Notes: generated from the sequence alone by a model not told the origin. DNA of 64,000 nucleotides from Pseudomaricurvus hydrocarbonicus (GCF_011602365.1 NZ_JAAONZ010000001.1:186001-250000); one strand, 5' to 3'; positions 27,055 through 36,996 are shown, numbered from the stretch's first letter. Numbers and translations are program-made.

Positions 27055-27543
27055 CTATAAAAAAAGTTCTGTGGCCATCAGAATGGCATCCTCAGACCCT
27101 TTTTCGGTCGGGTAGTAATTGTGACGCAGCCCCACTTCGGCAAACCCGGCCGCCTGGTAAAGACTGATGGCGGAGGCATTGGACTCTCTGACCTCCAGAT
27201 ACATGCGACTGGCCTGGGACGCCACCTGTTGCATCAGCCACTCCAGAAAGCAGGTACCAATGCCCTGCCCCTGACAATCCGGCGCCACCACAAAATCCAG
27301 CAATTCAGCTTCGCCCACCACAATCGAGACAAAGGCAAAACCGATCCATTCATTCTGAGCCTGAATCCCCCAACAAGCGTACCGGGAAAGTCCTGACTCG
27401 ATCAGCGAACGACTCCAGGGGTGGGAGTGAGCGCGTTGCTCCAACGCAACGATCGCCTCAAGAGCCTCGGTGGGTAAGGGCATGGCCCGAAATGAAAACT
27501 GTTTGGGGGTCGTCAGAAGGACTGAAGACGGGGAATGACTCAT
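27055..27543 (-). CDS. rimI: ribosomal protein S18-alanine N-acetyltransferase
   Basis: GNAT acetyltransferase of 162 residues that N-terminally acetylates ribosomal protein S18. The acetyl-CoA loop reads VAPDCQGQGIGTCFLEWLM, preceded by EAELLDFVV and followed by YLEVRESNASAISLYQAAGF, all RimI signatures. It has an N-terminal extension of about 20 residues relative to E. coli RimI, so a later start is possible. It lies downstream of a HolD-like gene, the same neighbourhood as holD-rimI in E. coli. Confidence 0.9.
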   Translation of the reverse strand: MSHSPSSVLLTTPKQFSFRAMPLPTEALEAIVALEQRAHSHPWSRSLIESGLSRYACWGIQAQNEWIGFAFVSIVVGEAELLDFVVAPDCQGQGIGTCFLEWLMQQVASQASRMYLEVRESNASAISLYQAAGFAEVGLRHNYYPTEKGSEDAILMATELFL

Positions 27544-27617
27544 AGAAAAACGCCTGACAAGGCCACAACTACACGGCCAAATATAAAAAAGGGTTATGAA
27601 GTGAACACGGAATGACG

Positions 27618-28568
27618 TTAACGCTGCCGCAAGGGCTGTATGCTTTTCCAGGTTTGAGCCTTCAATTCAGGCTCCTGCAACATATCGCACAGGCTGGGTA
27701 CGACAATCGCAGTCACCTTCAGAGGTTCCACTCGCACGGCCTTGCCAAGTGCACAGGCAAAGGAGTCCACGGCACTTAGCCCCGGTGAACGGGCTGTCGC
27801 CAAAGAGGCATCGTCGCCGGTTTCTGCAGTGGCGGGCAATAACTCTGGAGGTAATACATAATGACAGGCCTCTGCGCCCATCAATAGCACATACTCCACA
27901 GGTTCCATTTCCAGTCGCCCTTCCAACATAGCCAGAATTGTATCCCGCGCGGCATCATCCCCTTTGGGAGCCAGAGGGTAATCGTACATGGGCCATCGCA
28001 ACACATCCGCTTTCGGCAAGGGTGTTCGAGGCAGCCCCAGCGCCGTCAGGATATTGGCCAGCAGCGGCTCGGTGGGCAGAGCCAGCTCGGCGTGCCGGCT
28101 GTCAACCACCAGCAGTTTGTCACTGACCCGCCAGAGGCTGAGCGCAAAACGCGGGTCGGTGACCGCTTCGGTCTTGGGCATAACACCGCTGACGGTTGGC
28201 CGCTGTTTCACATCGGCGGAGCGCACCACCTCAGAAATCGCCGCCAACGCCCGTCCCGCACCCTCATCGGCAGGTACTGCAGAAGAAGCTGTAGGAGAAG
28301 ATATTGCAGAAGAAGCGGTGGTAACCGCTGCTGAAGAAGCCAACGCGGCAAGCGGTGCGGCGGCAGCCGGGCCAGCGCCCGGCAGCTCGGCCCTGCTTGG
28401 CAAACCTTCGCCAACCGGCATTGACACCGGCGGGGTGTCAGGACCCGATTCAGTCGGTAACACCGGCGCGCAGGCCTGTGGGGCCGGTGCCAGCGGTAAA
28501 ATCCAGCGCGGCATATAGCTGTCTACCCCTAGGGCATCTAGATACTGCTGTCTCTGGATTTCATTCAT
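27618..28568 (-). CDS. HolD-like protein (DNA polymerase III psi subunit candidate)
   Basis: 316 residues, more than twice the 137 of E. coli HolD. The N-terminus (IQRQQYLDALGVDSYMPRW) resembles the HolD helix that contacts the clamp loader. The C-terminal half (KLLVVDSRHAELALPTEPL, NILTALGLP) resembles the HolD fold. Between them lies a low-complexity Ala/Ser/Pro-rich linker at about residues 60-110. Synteny with rimI supports the call. HolD sequences diverge strongly, so this is an inference; it could also be an unrelated protein in the same slot. Confidence 0.55.
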   Translation of the reverse strand: MNEIQRQQYLDALGVDSYMPRWILPLAPAPQACAPVLPTESGPDTPPVSMPVGEGLPSRAELPGAGPAAAAPLAALASSAAVTTASSAISSPTASSAVPADEGAGRALAAISEVVRSADVKQRPTVSGVMPKTEAVTDPRFALSLWRVSDKLLVVDSRHAELALPTEPLLANILTALGLPRTPLPKADVLRWPMYDYPLAPKGDDAARDTILAMLEGRLEMEPVEYVLLMGAEACHYVLPPELLPATAETGDDASLATARSPGLSAVDSFACALGKAVRVEPLKVTAIVVPSLCDMLQEPELKAQTWKSIQPLRQR

Positions 28569-28596
28569 CGATACGGCCGCTGATTCAGTGATTCGT

Positions 28597-30138
28597 TCAC
28601 ACCCCCCGCTGCGGGTGTGCCCTGCCCTCGGATTCTAACAGATTCAAAGCGTGTAAGTAGGCTTTTGCGGAAGCGGCGATCACATCCGTATCAGCCCCGA
28701 CACCGTTGACGATTTCGCCATTTTTGGCCAGGCGCACAGTGACATCCCCCTGCGCTTCGGTGCCCGCGGTAATGGCATTCACAGAATACAATTCCAGCGC
28801 CGATTCGCTGCTCACCACCTTCTCAATGGCCTTGAAAACCGCGTCCACGGGCCCACCACCCTCGGATTCGGTGGTAATGGTGTTTCCCAGTCTGGTGAAC
28901 GTCAGCTGTGCCCACGGCTTCTGGCCGGTCTTGCAGGCGATTTCCATGCCCACAAAACGGTAAATTTCCGTGCCGCTTTCAGCTTTTGCGTCAGACACCA
29001 GCGCCTGCAGGTCCTCATCGAAGATCTCATGTTTTTTATCCGCCAACGCTTTAAAGCGCTGAAAAGCATCGTTCAGCGCCTCGGGCGACTCAAAGGTCAC
29101 CCCCAATTCTTCAAAGCGTGATCTGACCGCCGCTCGGCCAGAGTGCTTGCCCAGCACCAGCTTATTCGCCTTCCAGCCCACGTCCTCAGCCTTCATGATT
29201 TCATAGGTTTCGCGATGCTTGAGCACCCCATCCTGATGGATACCCGACTCGTGCGCAAAGGCATTGGCACCGACAATGGCTTTATTAGGCTGTACCGGAA
29301 ATCCGGTCACCGTCGCCACCAGGCGTGATGTCGGCACAATAAACGTGGTATCGATCGCCGAGGCCAGCGGGTAGAAATCCTTGCGGGTGTTCACCGCCAT
29401 CACAATCTCTTCCAGCGCTGCATTACCCGCACGTTCACCGAGGCCGTTAATGGTACATTCCACCTGGCGCACGCCATTCATCACGGCGGCCAGGGAGTTG
29501 GCCACAGCCAAACCCAGATCGTTATGACAATGGGTCGAGAGGATGGCTTTATCGGCATTGGCAACGTTGTTCATCACATTGCGGAAAATTGCCCCATACT
29601 CTTCCGGCGTGCCATAGCCGACAGTATCCGGAATATTGATGGTACGGGCACCCGCGTCAATCACGGCTTCAATGATCCGGTACATGAAGTCCGGCTCAGT
29701 GCGACTGCCATCCTCCAGGGAAAACTCAACATCTTCGGCAAGGTTGCGGGCCATTTTCACCGCTGTCACCGCCTGCTCCAGCACCTGCTCCGGCGCCATC
29801 TGCAACTTGTACTTCATGTGTATGGGGGAGGTGGCAATAAACGTGTGAATACGCCCTGAATTGGCATTTTTCAAAGCTTCGGCGGCCCGCTCAATGTCCG
29901 GTCGCACCGCTCGCGCGAGACTGCAAATGGTGGAATCCCTGACGGTCTCTGCCACCGCCTTCACCGATTCAAAATCCCCCTGACTGGCAATCGCAAAGCC
30001 CGCTTCAATGACATCGACACGCAGCTTTTCCAGCATTTTGGCAATCCGGACTTTTTCATCCAGCGTCATGGAGGCCCCCGGGCTTTGCTCACCATCCCGT
30101 AAGGTGGTATCAAAAATGACTAATTTTTCTTTATTCAT
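28597..30138 (-). CDS. leuA: 2-isopropylmalate synthase
   Basis: First committed enzyme of leucine synthesis: acetyl-CoA + 2-oxoisovalerate to 2-isopropylmalate. 513 residues, the long LeuA form. The catalytic motif [15 protein letters not shown] lies near the start, the metal-binding [15 protein letters not shown] near residue 200, and [14 protein letters not shown] follows. The C-terminal LeuA dimer domain for leucine feedback is present ([16 protein letters not shown]). The ATG at 30138 has AGAGG 6 bases upstream and matches family starts; an upstream frame to 30174 is unlikely. Confidence 0.96.
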   Translation of the reverse strand: MNKEKLVIFDTTLRDGEQSPGASMTLDEKVRIAKMLEKLRVDVIEAGFAIASQGDFESVKAVAETVRDSTICSLARAVRPDIERAAEALKNANSGRIHTFIATSPIHMKYKLQMAPEQVLEQAVTAVKMARNLAEDVEFSLEDGSRTEPDFMYRIIEAVIDAGARTINIPDTVGYGTPEEYGAIFRNVMNNVANADKAILSTHCHNDLGLAVANSLAAVMNGVRQVECTINGLGERAGNAALEEIVMAVNTRKDFYPLASAIDTTFIVPTSRLVATVTGFPVQPNKAIVGANAFAHESGIHQDGVLKHRETYEIMKAEDVGWKANKLVLGKHSGRAAVRSRFEELGVTFESPEALNDAFQRFKALADKKHEIFDEDLQALVSDAKAESGTEIYRFVGMEIACKTGQKPWAQLTFTRLGNTITTESEGGGPVDAVFKAIEKVVSSESALELYSVNAITAGTEAQGDVTVRLAKNGEIVNGVGADTDVIAASAKAYLHALNLLESEGRAHPQRGV

Positions 30139-30299
30139 AACAAGCCTCTGTGCGCCTATAACGCTGTTGTCCATTGCTGCCCTTGGTTATCACGGGGCCC
30201 TGCAGTTGATTGCCGACTCGGTAGGGAGTTTGTGCTTTGTGCGACAGTCTCGCTGGTCACTAGCGGATAATTATACTGACACTGTGAGCGCCTGTCCTG

Positions 30300-31328
30300 A
30301 TGGAAACGGTGATTGCCTTGCTGATGCATTGGCTGGGCGCACAACCCGAGACCATTCGTTTTGCCACCAAAGCCGCTTTGGTGCCCACCTGGTTTCTTGC
30401 CATCTATACCATGATTGTCCTGCTGGCGCCGCTCAGCTTTCAATTTTGGCGTCGCTACGGCTGGGGCTCTCTGATGGTATTTGTCGCACTGGCCGCGGTG
30501 GCTGATGTGTTGTTTTTTCAGGCTGATCTGCACTGGCTGGGCTGGAGTAATTACTTTTGGGTTTGGCTGGCAGTCACCATCTTGGCTTCGCCTGGCACGA
30601 TGGCCGTTTGGGCAAGCCCGTGCTTATGCTGTGCATTGCGGGCGCGGCTTTGGAATTGCTCTACACCCTGATATTTCATGGTCCCTACCCGCTCGCCATG
30701 GTCGGATCACCGGACAAGGCCGTGAGCAATTCACTGCCACCCAAAATCACACTACTGATCCTGGGATTGATTCAATTCGGTGTGTTGCACGCGCTCGAAA
30801 AGCCCATGCAGAAACTATTGTCCAACGCCAAACTCTGGACCCTGACCGTGTTAGTCAATTCCCATGATCATGACGGTGTATTTATGGCACATGACGATTC
30901 TGGTGCTGGTGTTTGGCGTCGCCTATATCAGCGGCGGCCTGGGCATGTCCTTGCCCCCGGGCATTGAAATTTGGTGGGCCAGCCGTCCCCTGTGGCTTGC
31001 GGGACTCATGCTGCTACTCATACCGGTGGCATTATCGCTGTCACCTCTTGAAAGGCTGCCATACATGCAAGCTGCGGGTGTGCCTTCCAGCTGGAGACTC
31101 ATTGCCGGGGCCATGCTTGCCGGCCTGGGTATTGCCCTTGCCTCACTGAAAGGCTTCAGCGGCGATCCCGGCTCCCTGTGCTCATGGTCGGCGATGTTCC
31201 TGTGGTCGGCGATGTTCCTCTGGTCGGCGATGTTCCTGCTCGGGCTCGGCGCCCGAATGGGCGGTATCTGCTTACTGCCACAGATGCCTTTGGCCAGAAA
31301 ACCACTGAACAAAACCGGCAACGGTTAA
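30300..31328 (+). pseudogene. degraded acyltransferase-3-family membrane protein
   Basis: Three plus-strand fragments in alternating frames together read as the later part of a polytopic acyltransferase (AT3/OafA-like). Fragment 1 (30300 to about 30590) has VPTWFLAIYTMIVLLAPLS and LHWLGWSNYFWVWL. Fragment 2 (about 30575-30860, other frame) has LGFAWHDGRLGKPVLMLCIA and FHGPYPLAMVG. Fragment 3 (30864-31328, first frame) has MIMTVYLWHMTILVLVFGVA. Two compensating frameshifts and a missing N-terminal third make it non-functional as one chain. The shifts could be checked for sequencing error. Confidence 0.75.
31185..31238 (+). repeat. 18-bp tandem repeat, three units
   Basis: Three near-identical 18-bp units (31185-31202, 31203-31220, 31221-31238; one base varies) encode WSAMFL three times in the last fragment of the broken acyltransferase. 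The unit length is a multiple of three, so the frame is kept. Confidence 0.85.
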
Positions 31329-31667
31329 ACACGAAACGGGGCAAAAGCCCCGGCGAAAACCTGAAAGATAATGCACGACTGTCACCTTGATCTGGCAACT
31401 CACCCGCGCCGTTCGAAAAAACGGTCATCCCGACAGGAGAACAGGCGTCGAGCAAAAACGAACACGTAAATCAGGCAGCGAGACAAGCTTCGGGTCCTGC
31501 CAATGACACCCGAAACTTGTTTGCTTTAAGCGGCCCAACCGTGCTTATAAGAACTTGTTCCGCCAGTCACATTCACGGTTCCTACAGGCAGAGCTTTTCA
31601 ATACTCTTCCGTAAGTGGTCTCAGCACCGGCAGATCTCACTCTCTACGTGTTCTGTTACAACCACAC
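31329..31667. other. intergenic spacer with one long hairpin
   Basis: No gene seen. It contains a strong inverted repeat at 31483-31520 and otherwise lacks recognisable signals. It separates the broken acyltransferase from the sortase operon. Confidence 0.5.
31483..31520. repeat. 13-bp inverted repeat, possible bidirectional terminator
   Basis: ACAAGCTTCGGGT (31483-31495) pairs with ACCCGAAACTTGT (31508-31520) at 12 of 13 positions around a 12-base loop. It lies between the 3' end of the broken acyltransferase and the 3' end of the sortase substrate gene, so it may terminate transcription from either side. The T-tract is weak on both strands. Confidence 0.5.
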
Positions 31668-32243
31668 TCAAGCCTGACGGCGACGCAATCGCAACAACCC
31701 ACCTGCGGCAAACAACAAGCCACTGATCATTCCCAGCAGCGGTAAAGAACTTGCAGTGGTGGGCAATGCCGACACTTCCTCAGCATCTGTGGGATAAATC
31801 TTTTCCATGGCATCGTCATCGGCAGCAAAGGCAATGGAGTCAACACGCTGTTCAAAGAACTTGTCCTTGGAAATATACACCTGTATCTCATCGCCTTTTC
31901 TCAAATCCTTCACACGACGTTTTCGACCATCGACGATGGCACTATGCTCCATATCAGGTGTCACCTCGATGGTTTTATCCGAGGCCGGCAGATACAGCTT
32001 CATCGTGCCTTCCCAGTTGCTGCGAACAATCATTTCTGCTCGCGCATAAAGAGCTCCATCGATGTCATAAACGCCTTCACAAGCTCCCGCCAGCATGCCA
32101 AAACGAATTTTGGCCTCTTGGGTTGCCTGATAATCCTCGGCATAATCGCTACAATCACCAACACGTACCGGGTCAGCGGCTAGTGCTGTACCAGCTCCCA
32201 CCAGTGCTGTAACAACTATCAACGGTTTGATCAGTTTTTTCAT
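31668..32243 (-). CDS. exported protein with C-terminal LPTTA sorting signal
   Basis: 191 residues, no recognised fold. A signal peptide (MKKLIKPLIVVTALVGAGTA, LAA cleavage) starts the protein. The mature part has two Cys (GDCSDY and GACEGV). The C-terminus is a sorting signal: LPTTA (31766-31752), a hydrophobic segment (LPLLGMISGLLFAAGGLL) and a basic tail RLRRRQ. Class D sortases favour LPNTA-like motifs, so this is very likely the substrate of the sortase encoded 29 bases upstream. GAGGAG lies 7 bases before the ATG at 32243. The function of the mature domain is unknown. Confidence 0.82.
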   Translation of the reverse strand: MKKLIKPLIVVTALVGAGTALAADPVRVGDCSDYAEDYQATQEAKIRFGMLAGACEGVYDIDGALYARAEMIVRSNWEGTMKLYLPASDKTIEVTPDMEHSAIVDGRKRRVKDLRKGDEIQVYISKDKFFEQRVDSIAFAADDDAMEKIYPTDAEEVSALPTTASSLPLLGMISGLLFAAGGLLRLRRRQA

Positions 32244-32272
32244 TGGCTTTCTCCTCGGGGTTGGGGGCACTT

Positions 32273-33100
32273 TCATTGTGAATAATTCAGTACCCCATGG
32301 GTATTCGGATCAGGATGGGTATCCACAGAAGTCACAAGGTTTGTGATGTGAATCGGTTTAGGGAAAATGTCGTTGCGGCTATCGTCGTTCGGCTGCTCTG
32401 GCAATGCTCGAATAATCAACCGCTCGGGTGCGTAACCCACATAATAAAACGGGTAGCAGGTTATCAAGGTCAGCGTTTGAGAATCCGTAGGATCCAGTAC
32501 AGAGATATCCAGTGGGTCCGTTATGAACAGCTCTTTGACGACAAAGACCTGTGTGCCCTTGAGAGTCTTCAGTTTAATTTGGTCACCGACAGCGATATCC
32601 TTCAGCGGACGAAAAAAACCGTCGCGGTGGGCCGATACCACCATATTGCCTTTTTCACCCGGGTAGGCGGTACCATCAACAATTCCGGCACCCCGATTGA
32701 GTGTCAAGCGATCGGTCCCAGGAAAAACCGGCACCTGCAGTTTCAAACGGTCAATCGCCAACACCGCCAGAGGCACTTTATCACTGGTCAGTTCGGTGTA
32801 CTTTTTTTTGCGACTTTCAGACCACAAACTTTGATCCGGTTCTTCTAACTTGAGTGCCTCTAGCGCTTCTTGCGCTGACAAGGCCTCATCAAAAGCCGCC
32901 ATCGCCTGACGCGACACAAGCGCAGAGTCCAAATACGCCATACCCACAAACAACAGACCCAGCACACCAAAGCCCAATAAAAACCGCTCCAGGTAAACGA
33001 GAAAGCCAGGCTTCGTCAACCAGTCGTATCTCAAGGGTGTCTCTCCTTGGTCACTTAATCCAACGTGTTTACATGAACTTGCTTTATTGTTCTTTGCCAT
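32273..33100 (-). CDS. class D sortase
   Basis: Membrane cysteine transpeptidase of 275 residues. One N-terminal membrane helix (FLLGFGVLGLLFVGMAYL, near residue 40) is followed by the sortase barrel. Catalytic residues are visible: His in VVSAHRDGFF, Cys in TLITCYPFYYVG and Arg in ERLIIRA. The sequence TCYPFYYVGxAPxR is typical of class D. A 35-residue extension follows the Arg motif. In a Gram-negative cell the acceptor for the cleaved substrate is not obvious. It is the first gene of a two-gene unit with its likely LPTTA substrate. Confidence 0.9.
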   Translation of the reverse strand: MAKNNKASSCKHVGLSDQGETPLRYDWLTKPGFLVYLERFLLGFGVLGLLFVGMAYLDSALVSRQAMAAFDEALSAQEALEALKLEEPDQSLWSESRKKKYTELTSDKVPLAVLAIDRLKLQVPVFPGTDRLTLNRGAGIVDGTAYPGEKGNMVVSAHRDGFFRPLKDIAVGDQIKLKTLKGTQVFVVKELFITDPLDISVLDPTDSQTLTLITCYPFYYVGYAPERLIIRALPEQPNDDSRNDIFPKPIHITNLVTSVDTHPDPNTHGVLNYSQ

Positions 33101-33691
33101 TGACCAAAAGCTGCCTGATCACCCGGCGTATGGACACCCCAAAATGCGCCACGTTTAGAACAGGCTGATTCGCAGTGTCGCTTCACTTGCGGACTGAAGA
33201 TATCAGGCATGCACCTCAGCAAGGCAGAAAAAGCGAGTGTTATAAATGAGAAAAAATGACCTGGAGTTTCTTTCGAATCCCTCGATCAGCGTTAGACAAG
33301 TCCGACGCCAGAACGACAAACCCCAAAACACGGTTTTAAATTCGGTTCACTCCGGAAACTCGTCCTCATTCGAACATCGTCTTCAACCACTTTACCCTTA
33401 AAATTACGGTCTTATGCAACAACATCATTGGTAAAGAGTGTAGCAGGAATAATCGAGCAAACTGGATTCGAAGAATCAGGCGCCTTTAATTTGACCTCGC
33501 GCCATAAACCCGGCGTCTATTACTTCATCAAGGAAAATATTTGCGCCAGTTTCTTGACCAAAAAAATCTTTTGGGACGCGGCTGACATAGACTCATGACG
33601 GTGGCGTTGAAATCCATTCCGCCACAAAATGAAATATAAAACAGGTTTTTAACTGAAAAAATCAACCTGTCGGCCGAAAAGGTTTTCCCTC
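33101..33691. other. long intergenic region with two hairpins
   Basis: 591 bases, AT-rich, no gene recognised. Near the right end are two neighbouring inverted repeats: GTGGCG (33601-33606) with CGCCAC (33620-33625), and ACAGGTT (33641-33647) with AACCTGT (33664-33670). The left part must hold the sortase promoter (minus) and the right part the promoter of the broken antiporter gene (plus). Confidence 0.5.
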
Positions 33692-34757
33692 ATGACTGAC
33701 ATTTTACTTCTGGCCTTCATTTTTCTCGTCGCCGGTGTCATCGCCGTCCCCATCGCAACGCGCTTTTCGTTAGGTTCCGTACTGGGTTATTTACTGGCAG
33801 GCATTGCCATCAGCCCATTGCTGACGCTGTTGAAAGTCGATGTGATTGCCGTACAACATTTTGCCAAATTCGGTGTGGTGGTGATGCTGTTTCTGGTGGG
33901 GCTGGAACTGTAACCCAAATCCCTATGGGCCATGCGCTCTTATCTGTTGGGTCTAGGCTTTGGGCAGGTCGTATTGACCACCCTGGTGCTGATGGCTGCG
34001 GGTGTGATATTCGGTCACTCCTGGTCCGAGGCACTGGCCATTGGTCTGATACTGACCCTGTCGTCCACGGCCATCGTCCTGCAGTCCCTTGAAGAAAAAG
34101 GGCTGTTAAAATCTGATGGTGGGCAGTCGTCATTTGCGGTACTGCTCGCCCAGGATATCGCCGTGAGCCCCATGCTGGCTCTGGTTCCGCTGTTGGCCTT
34201 GCCCGACCTGGTGGAGACACTGCATCACACCGCCGACCCGGCTCAACACGCCAGCGCGCTGAGTCTGGTCGATGGACTCAACAACTGGCAAACCGCCCTG
34301 GTCACCCTCGCATCGATCACACTGGTGGTGTTGGGCGGCAGCTTGCTGACCGCACCGATTTTTCGCTTTGTGGCAACTGCCCGTTTGCGTGAACTGTTTA
34401 CCGCCACCACCCTGATGGTTGTCATCGGTATCGCTTTATTGATGTCTCTGGTCGGCCTCTCGCTGGCTCTGGGGACCTTTCTGGCCGGTGTTGTGCTGGC
34501 AAACTCCTCTTAACGCCACGAGCTTGAAAGTAACATTGCCCCTTTTAAAGGGCTGCTTTTAGGGCTTTTTTTATCACGGTCGGAGCTGGTATTAATTTTC
34601 CGTTACTGATGGACAACCTGGTCTCTATTATCGTCCTGACCCTGGGGCTCATGACAATCAGGCCTATATGGAACGAGTAAAGGAAGTGAAGGAGGTGTTG
34701 GGGCCTAAAATCGCCACCAAGATGAAAGCCCTGCGCACGCAAGACTCTGAGCGGTAA
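33692..34757 (+). pseudogene. broken Kef-type monovalent cation:proton antiporter
   Basis: Fragments of a KefB/KefC/CPA2-like antiporter. Fragment 1 (33692-33913) reads [14 protein letters not shown] and ends at a TAA where LVGLELxP should continue. Fragment 2 (about 33914-34510) carries LTLSSTAIVLQSLEEKGLL, FAVLLAQDIAVSPML and LGTFLAGVVLANS, ending at a second TAA where family members read SEYRHELE. RHELESNIAPFKGLLLGLF then continues in frame, and a one-base loss in a T run at 34566-34572 shifts the frame before FITVGAGINFPLL. The NAD-binding domain is missing apart from a possible C-terminal scrap ending at 34757. Clearly non-functional. Confidence 0.88.
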
Positions 34758-34863
34758 GGGCCACGCCCTTTTCTTGAATGAAAAACTTAGCCTCATCGCC
34801 CCGCTGATCGACAAACCCCTGACAAACACAACGGCTAGCCAAACGTAACCGCCCGCCGAAAGC

Positions 34864-36057
34864 CTAGGCGAAGGATCCGGCCGCGTGCCCGGACGCCCAG
34901 GCCCACTGAAAATTGAAACCGCCCAGCCAGCCGGTGACGTCCACCACCTCACCGACGAAATACAAACCCGGCTGGTTTTTCGCTTCCAGGGTTTTGGACG
35001 ACAGGTCATCGGTATTCACCCCCCCCAAAGTCACTTCGGCGGTGCGGTAGCCTTCGGTGCCGGCGGGAAGAATTGTCCAGCCGTGCAGCTGATCGGCCAG
35101 GGCTTGCAATTGCTTGTCACTGTAGCTGTTCATCGGCTGACTGTTGAGCCAGTGTTCGCAAAACACATTGGCCCAGTTTTTGGTGTGCAAATTCGCCAGC
35201 ACGGTTTTGAGTTCCGCTTTGGGACGCTCCTCTCGGGCTTGCTGGAAAAAGTCCATCAGGTTGCGATCCGGACTCCAGTCAATGGAGATGTCTTTGCCCG
35301 GTTGCCAGTAAGAGGAAATTTGCAAGACCGCCGGGCCACTCAGCCCGCGGTGGGTGAACAAAATGTTTTCCCGAAAGCTTTGCTCGCCGCAGCTGATGCG
35401 CACATCGGCCGAGCTTCCCACCAGGGATGCAAAGGGCGCGAGCTGTTCTTTGGATAACGTGAACGGCACCAGACCGGCGGTGCGCGGCAGCAACCGCAAG
35501 CCAAATTGCTCGGCCAGTTCATAACCCAAGCCGGTCGCCCCCATCGTGGGGATAGACAGGCCACCCGTTGCCACCACTAAAGACTCTGCCGCAATGTCGC
35601 CGAGTGTGGTCTTAACGAGATAGCACGTCTTGCCAGTGTCATAAGCCACCGACTCAATACTGCAATGGGTGCGCACTTGCGCTCCGGCCTGATCGCATTC
35701 GCTGAGCAACATGTCGACAATGTCACTGGCCTTGTTGTCGCAAAATAACTGCCCCAGTTTTTTCTCGTGGTAGGGCACCTGATGCTTGCCCACCAGCTCA
35801 ATAAAATCCCACTGGGTGTAGCGGGCCAGAGCGGATTTAAAGAAGTGAGGGTTTTCACAGAGAAAGTTGTCGGGCTCCGCGTACATGTTGGTGAAGTTAC
35901 AGCGACCGCCACCCGACATCAGAATTTTCTTGCCCACTTTATTGGCGTGATCCACCACCAGCACCTTGCGCCCGCGCTGGCCGGCGCTGATGGCACACAT
36001 CAGGCCCGCGGCTCCGGCACCGATTATCAACACATCAACCTGTTGTGAGGCAGTCAT
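34864..36057 (-). CDS. NAD(P)/FAD-dependent oxidoreductase, HI0933/BaiN-like
   Basis: Flavoprotein of 397 residues in the HI0933/YhiN/BaiN family. The FAD Rossmann motif VLIIGAGAAGLMCAISAGQRG opens the protein (the dinucleotide-binding GxGxxG is intact), followed by the family signature KILMSGGGRCNFTN, a second-domain ATGGLSIPTMGATGLGYELA and the C-terminal EVVDVTGWLGGFNFQWAWAS. The physiological substrate is unknown in most bacteria. ATG start at 36057. No operon partner is obvious. Confidence 0.9.
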   Translation of the reverse strand: MTASQQVDVLIIGAGAAGLMCAISAGQRGRKVLVVDHANKVGKKILMSGGGRCNFTNMYAEPDNFLCENPHFFKSALARYTQWDFIELVGKHQVPYHEKKLGQLFCDNKASDIVDMLLSECDQAGAQVRTHCSIESVAYDTGKTCYLVKTTLGDIAAESLVVATGGLSIPTMGATGLGYELAEQFGLRLLPRTAGLVPFTLSKEQLAPFASLVGSSADVRISCGEQSFRENILFTHRGLSGPAVLQISSYWQPGKDISIDWSPDRNLMDFFQQAREERPKAELKTVLANLHTKNWANVFCEHWLNSQPMNSYSDKQLQALADQLHGWTILPAGTEGYRTAEVTLGGVNTDDLSSKTLEAKNQPGLYFVGEVVDVTGWLGGFNFQWAWASGHAAGSFA

Positions 36058-36285
36058 ACTTCATTCTCTAAAAAGGGGTTCTGGCTGTTTGGCCAAAGCA
36101 ATTGCGCTGCTTGACGATGACAATGGCGCTACGCCGGTTTCGCCCGATGGCGGGCAGAACCCAGCCGAAGCCACACAGATTAAACGCAAAACGGGAGACC
36201 CGAGGCACATCACTTAAGCGTCAAACTTAAGCTGCACTTCAGGCCTCCCATTCAAGATCCGTGAACAGACCGAGCTACGGAAAGA

Positions 36286-36855
36286 TCAGGTTTGCGGCAG
36301 TGTCACGCCGGTCTGTCCCTGATACTTGCCACCGCGGTCTTTATAGGAGGTCTCACAAATCTCGTCGGATTCGTAGAACAGCATCTGTGCCACCCCTTCA
36401 TTGGCGTATATTTTCGCAGGCAGTGGTGTGGTGTTGGAGAACTCCAGAGTCACGTGACCCTCCCACTCCGGCTCCAGCGGCGTGACATTGACGATGATGC
36501 CGCAACGCGCGTAGGTGGATTTTCCCAGACAGATGGTCAATACACTGCGGGGGATACGGAAGTATTCCACCGTGCGGGCCAGGGCAAAAGAATTGGGCGG
36601 GATGATACAGACATCTTCCTGTATATCCACAAAGCTGTTGGCATCGAAATTCTTGGGGTCTACCACAGAGGAATACACGTTGGTGAAAATCTTGAACTCA
36701 TTGGCACAACGCACATCATAGCCGTAGCTGGAGGTACCGTAAGAAACCAAACGCTCACCCGCGTCGTTATAGCGTACCTGTCCTGGCTCGAAAGGCTCAA
36801 TCATGCCTTCGTTTTCAGCCATCCGGCGAATCCACTTGTCGGATTTAATGCTCAT
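36286..36855 (-). CDS. dcd: dCTP deaminase
   Basis: Deaminates dCTP to dUTP for thymidylate synthesis. 189 residues, the usual length. The motif [28 protein letters not shown] contains the catalytic Arg/Glu region; [11 protein letters not shown] and [11 protein letters not shown] are also family signatures. ATG start at 36855. It sits just downstream of mrp/apbC on the same strand, separated by a spacer of about 250 bases with short imperfect repeats. Confidence 0.95.
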   Translation of the reverse strand: MSIKSDKWIRRMAENEGMIEPFEPGQVRYNDAGERLVSYGTSSYGYDVRCANEFKIFTNVYSSVVDPKNFDANSFVDIQEDVCIIPPNSFALARTVEYFRIPRSVLTICLGKSTYARCGIIVNVTPLEPEWEGHVTLEFSNTTPLPAKIYANEGVAQMLFYESDEICETSYKDRGGKYQGQTGVTLPQT

Positions 36856-36996
36856 GTTGTCCCCGTTTGAATCAATCTGGTGTGAGACACGCTCGCCACC
36901 ATCGCCTCACCCAGGAGAAACAGGATGGGCAGACAGCAAGCCAGTACTCGGAAGTAGAAGAAAGAGGCCGAATCATACTGGCTTTGCCGCTGCTAA

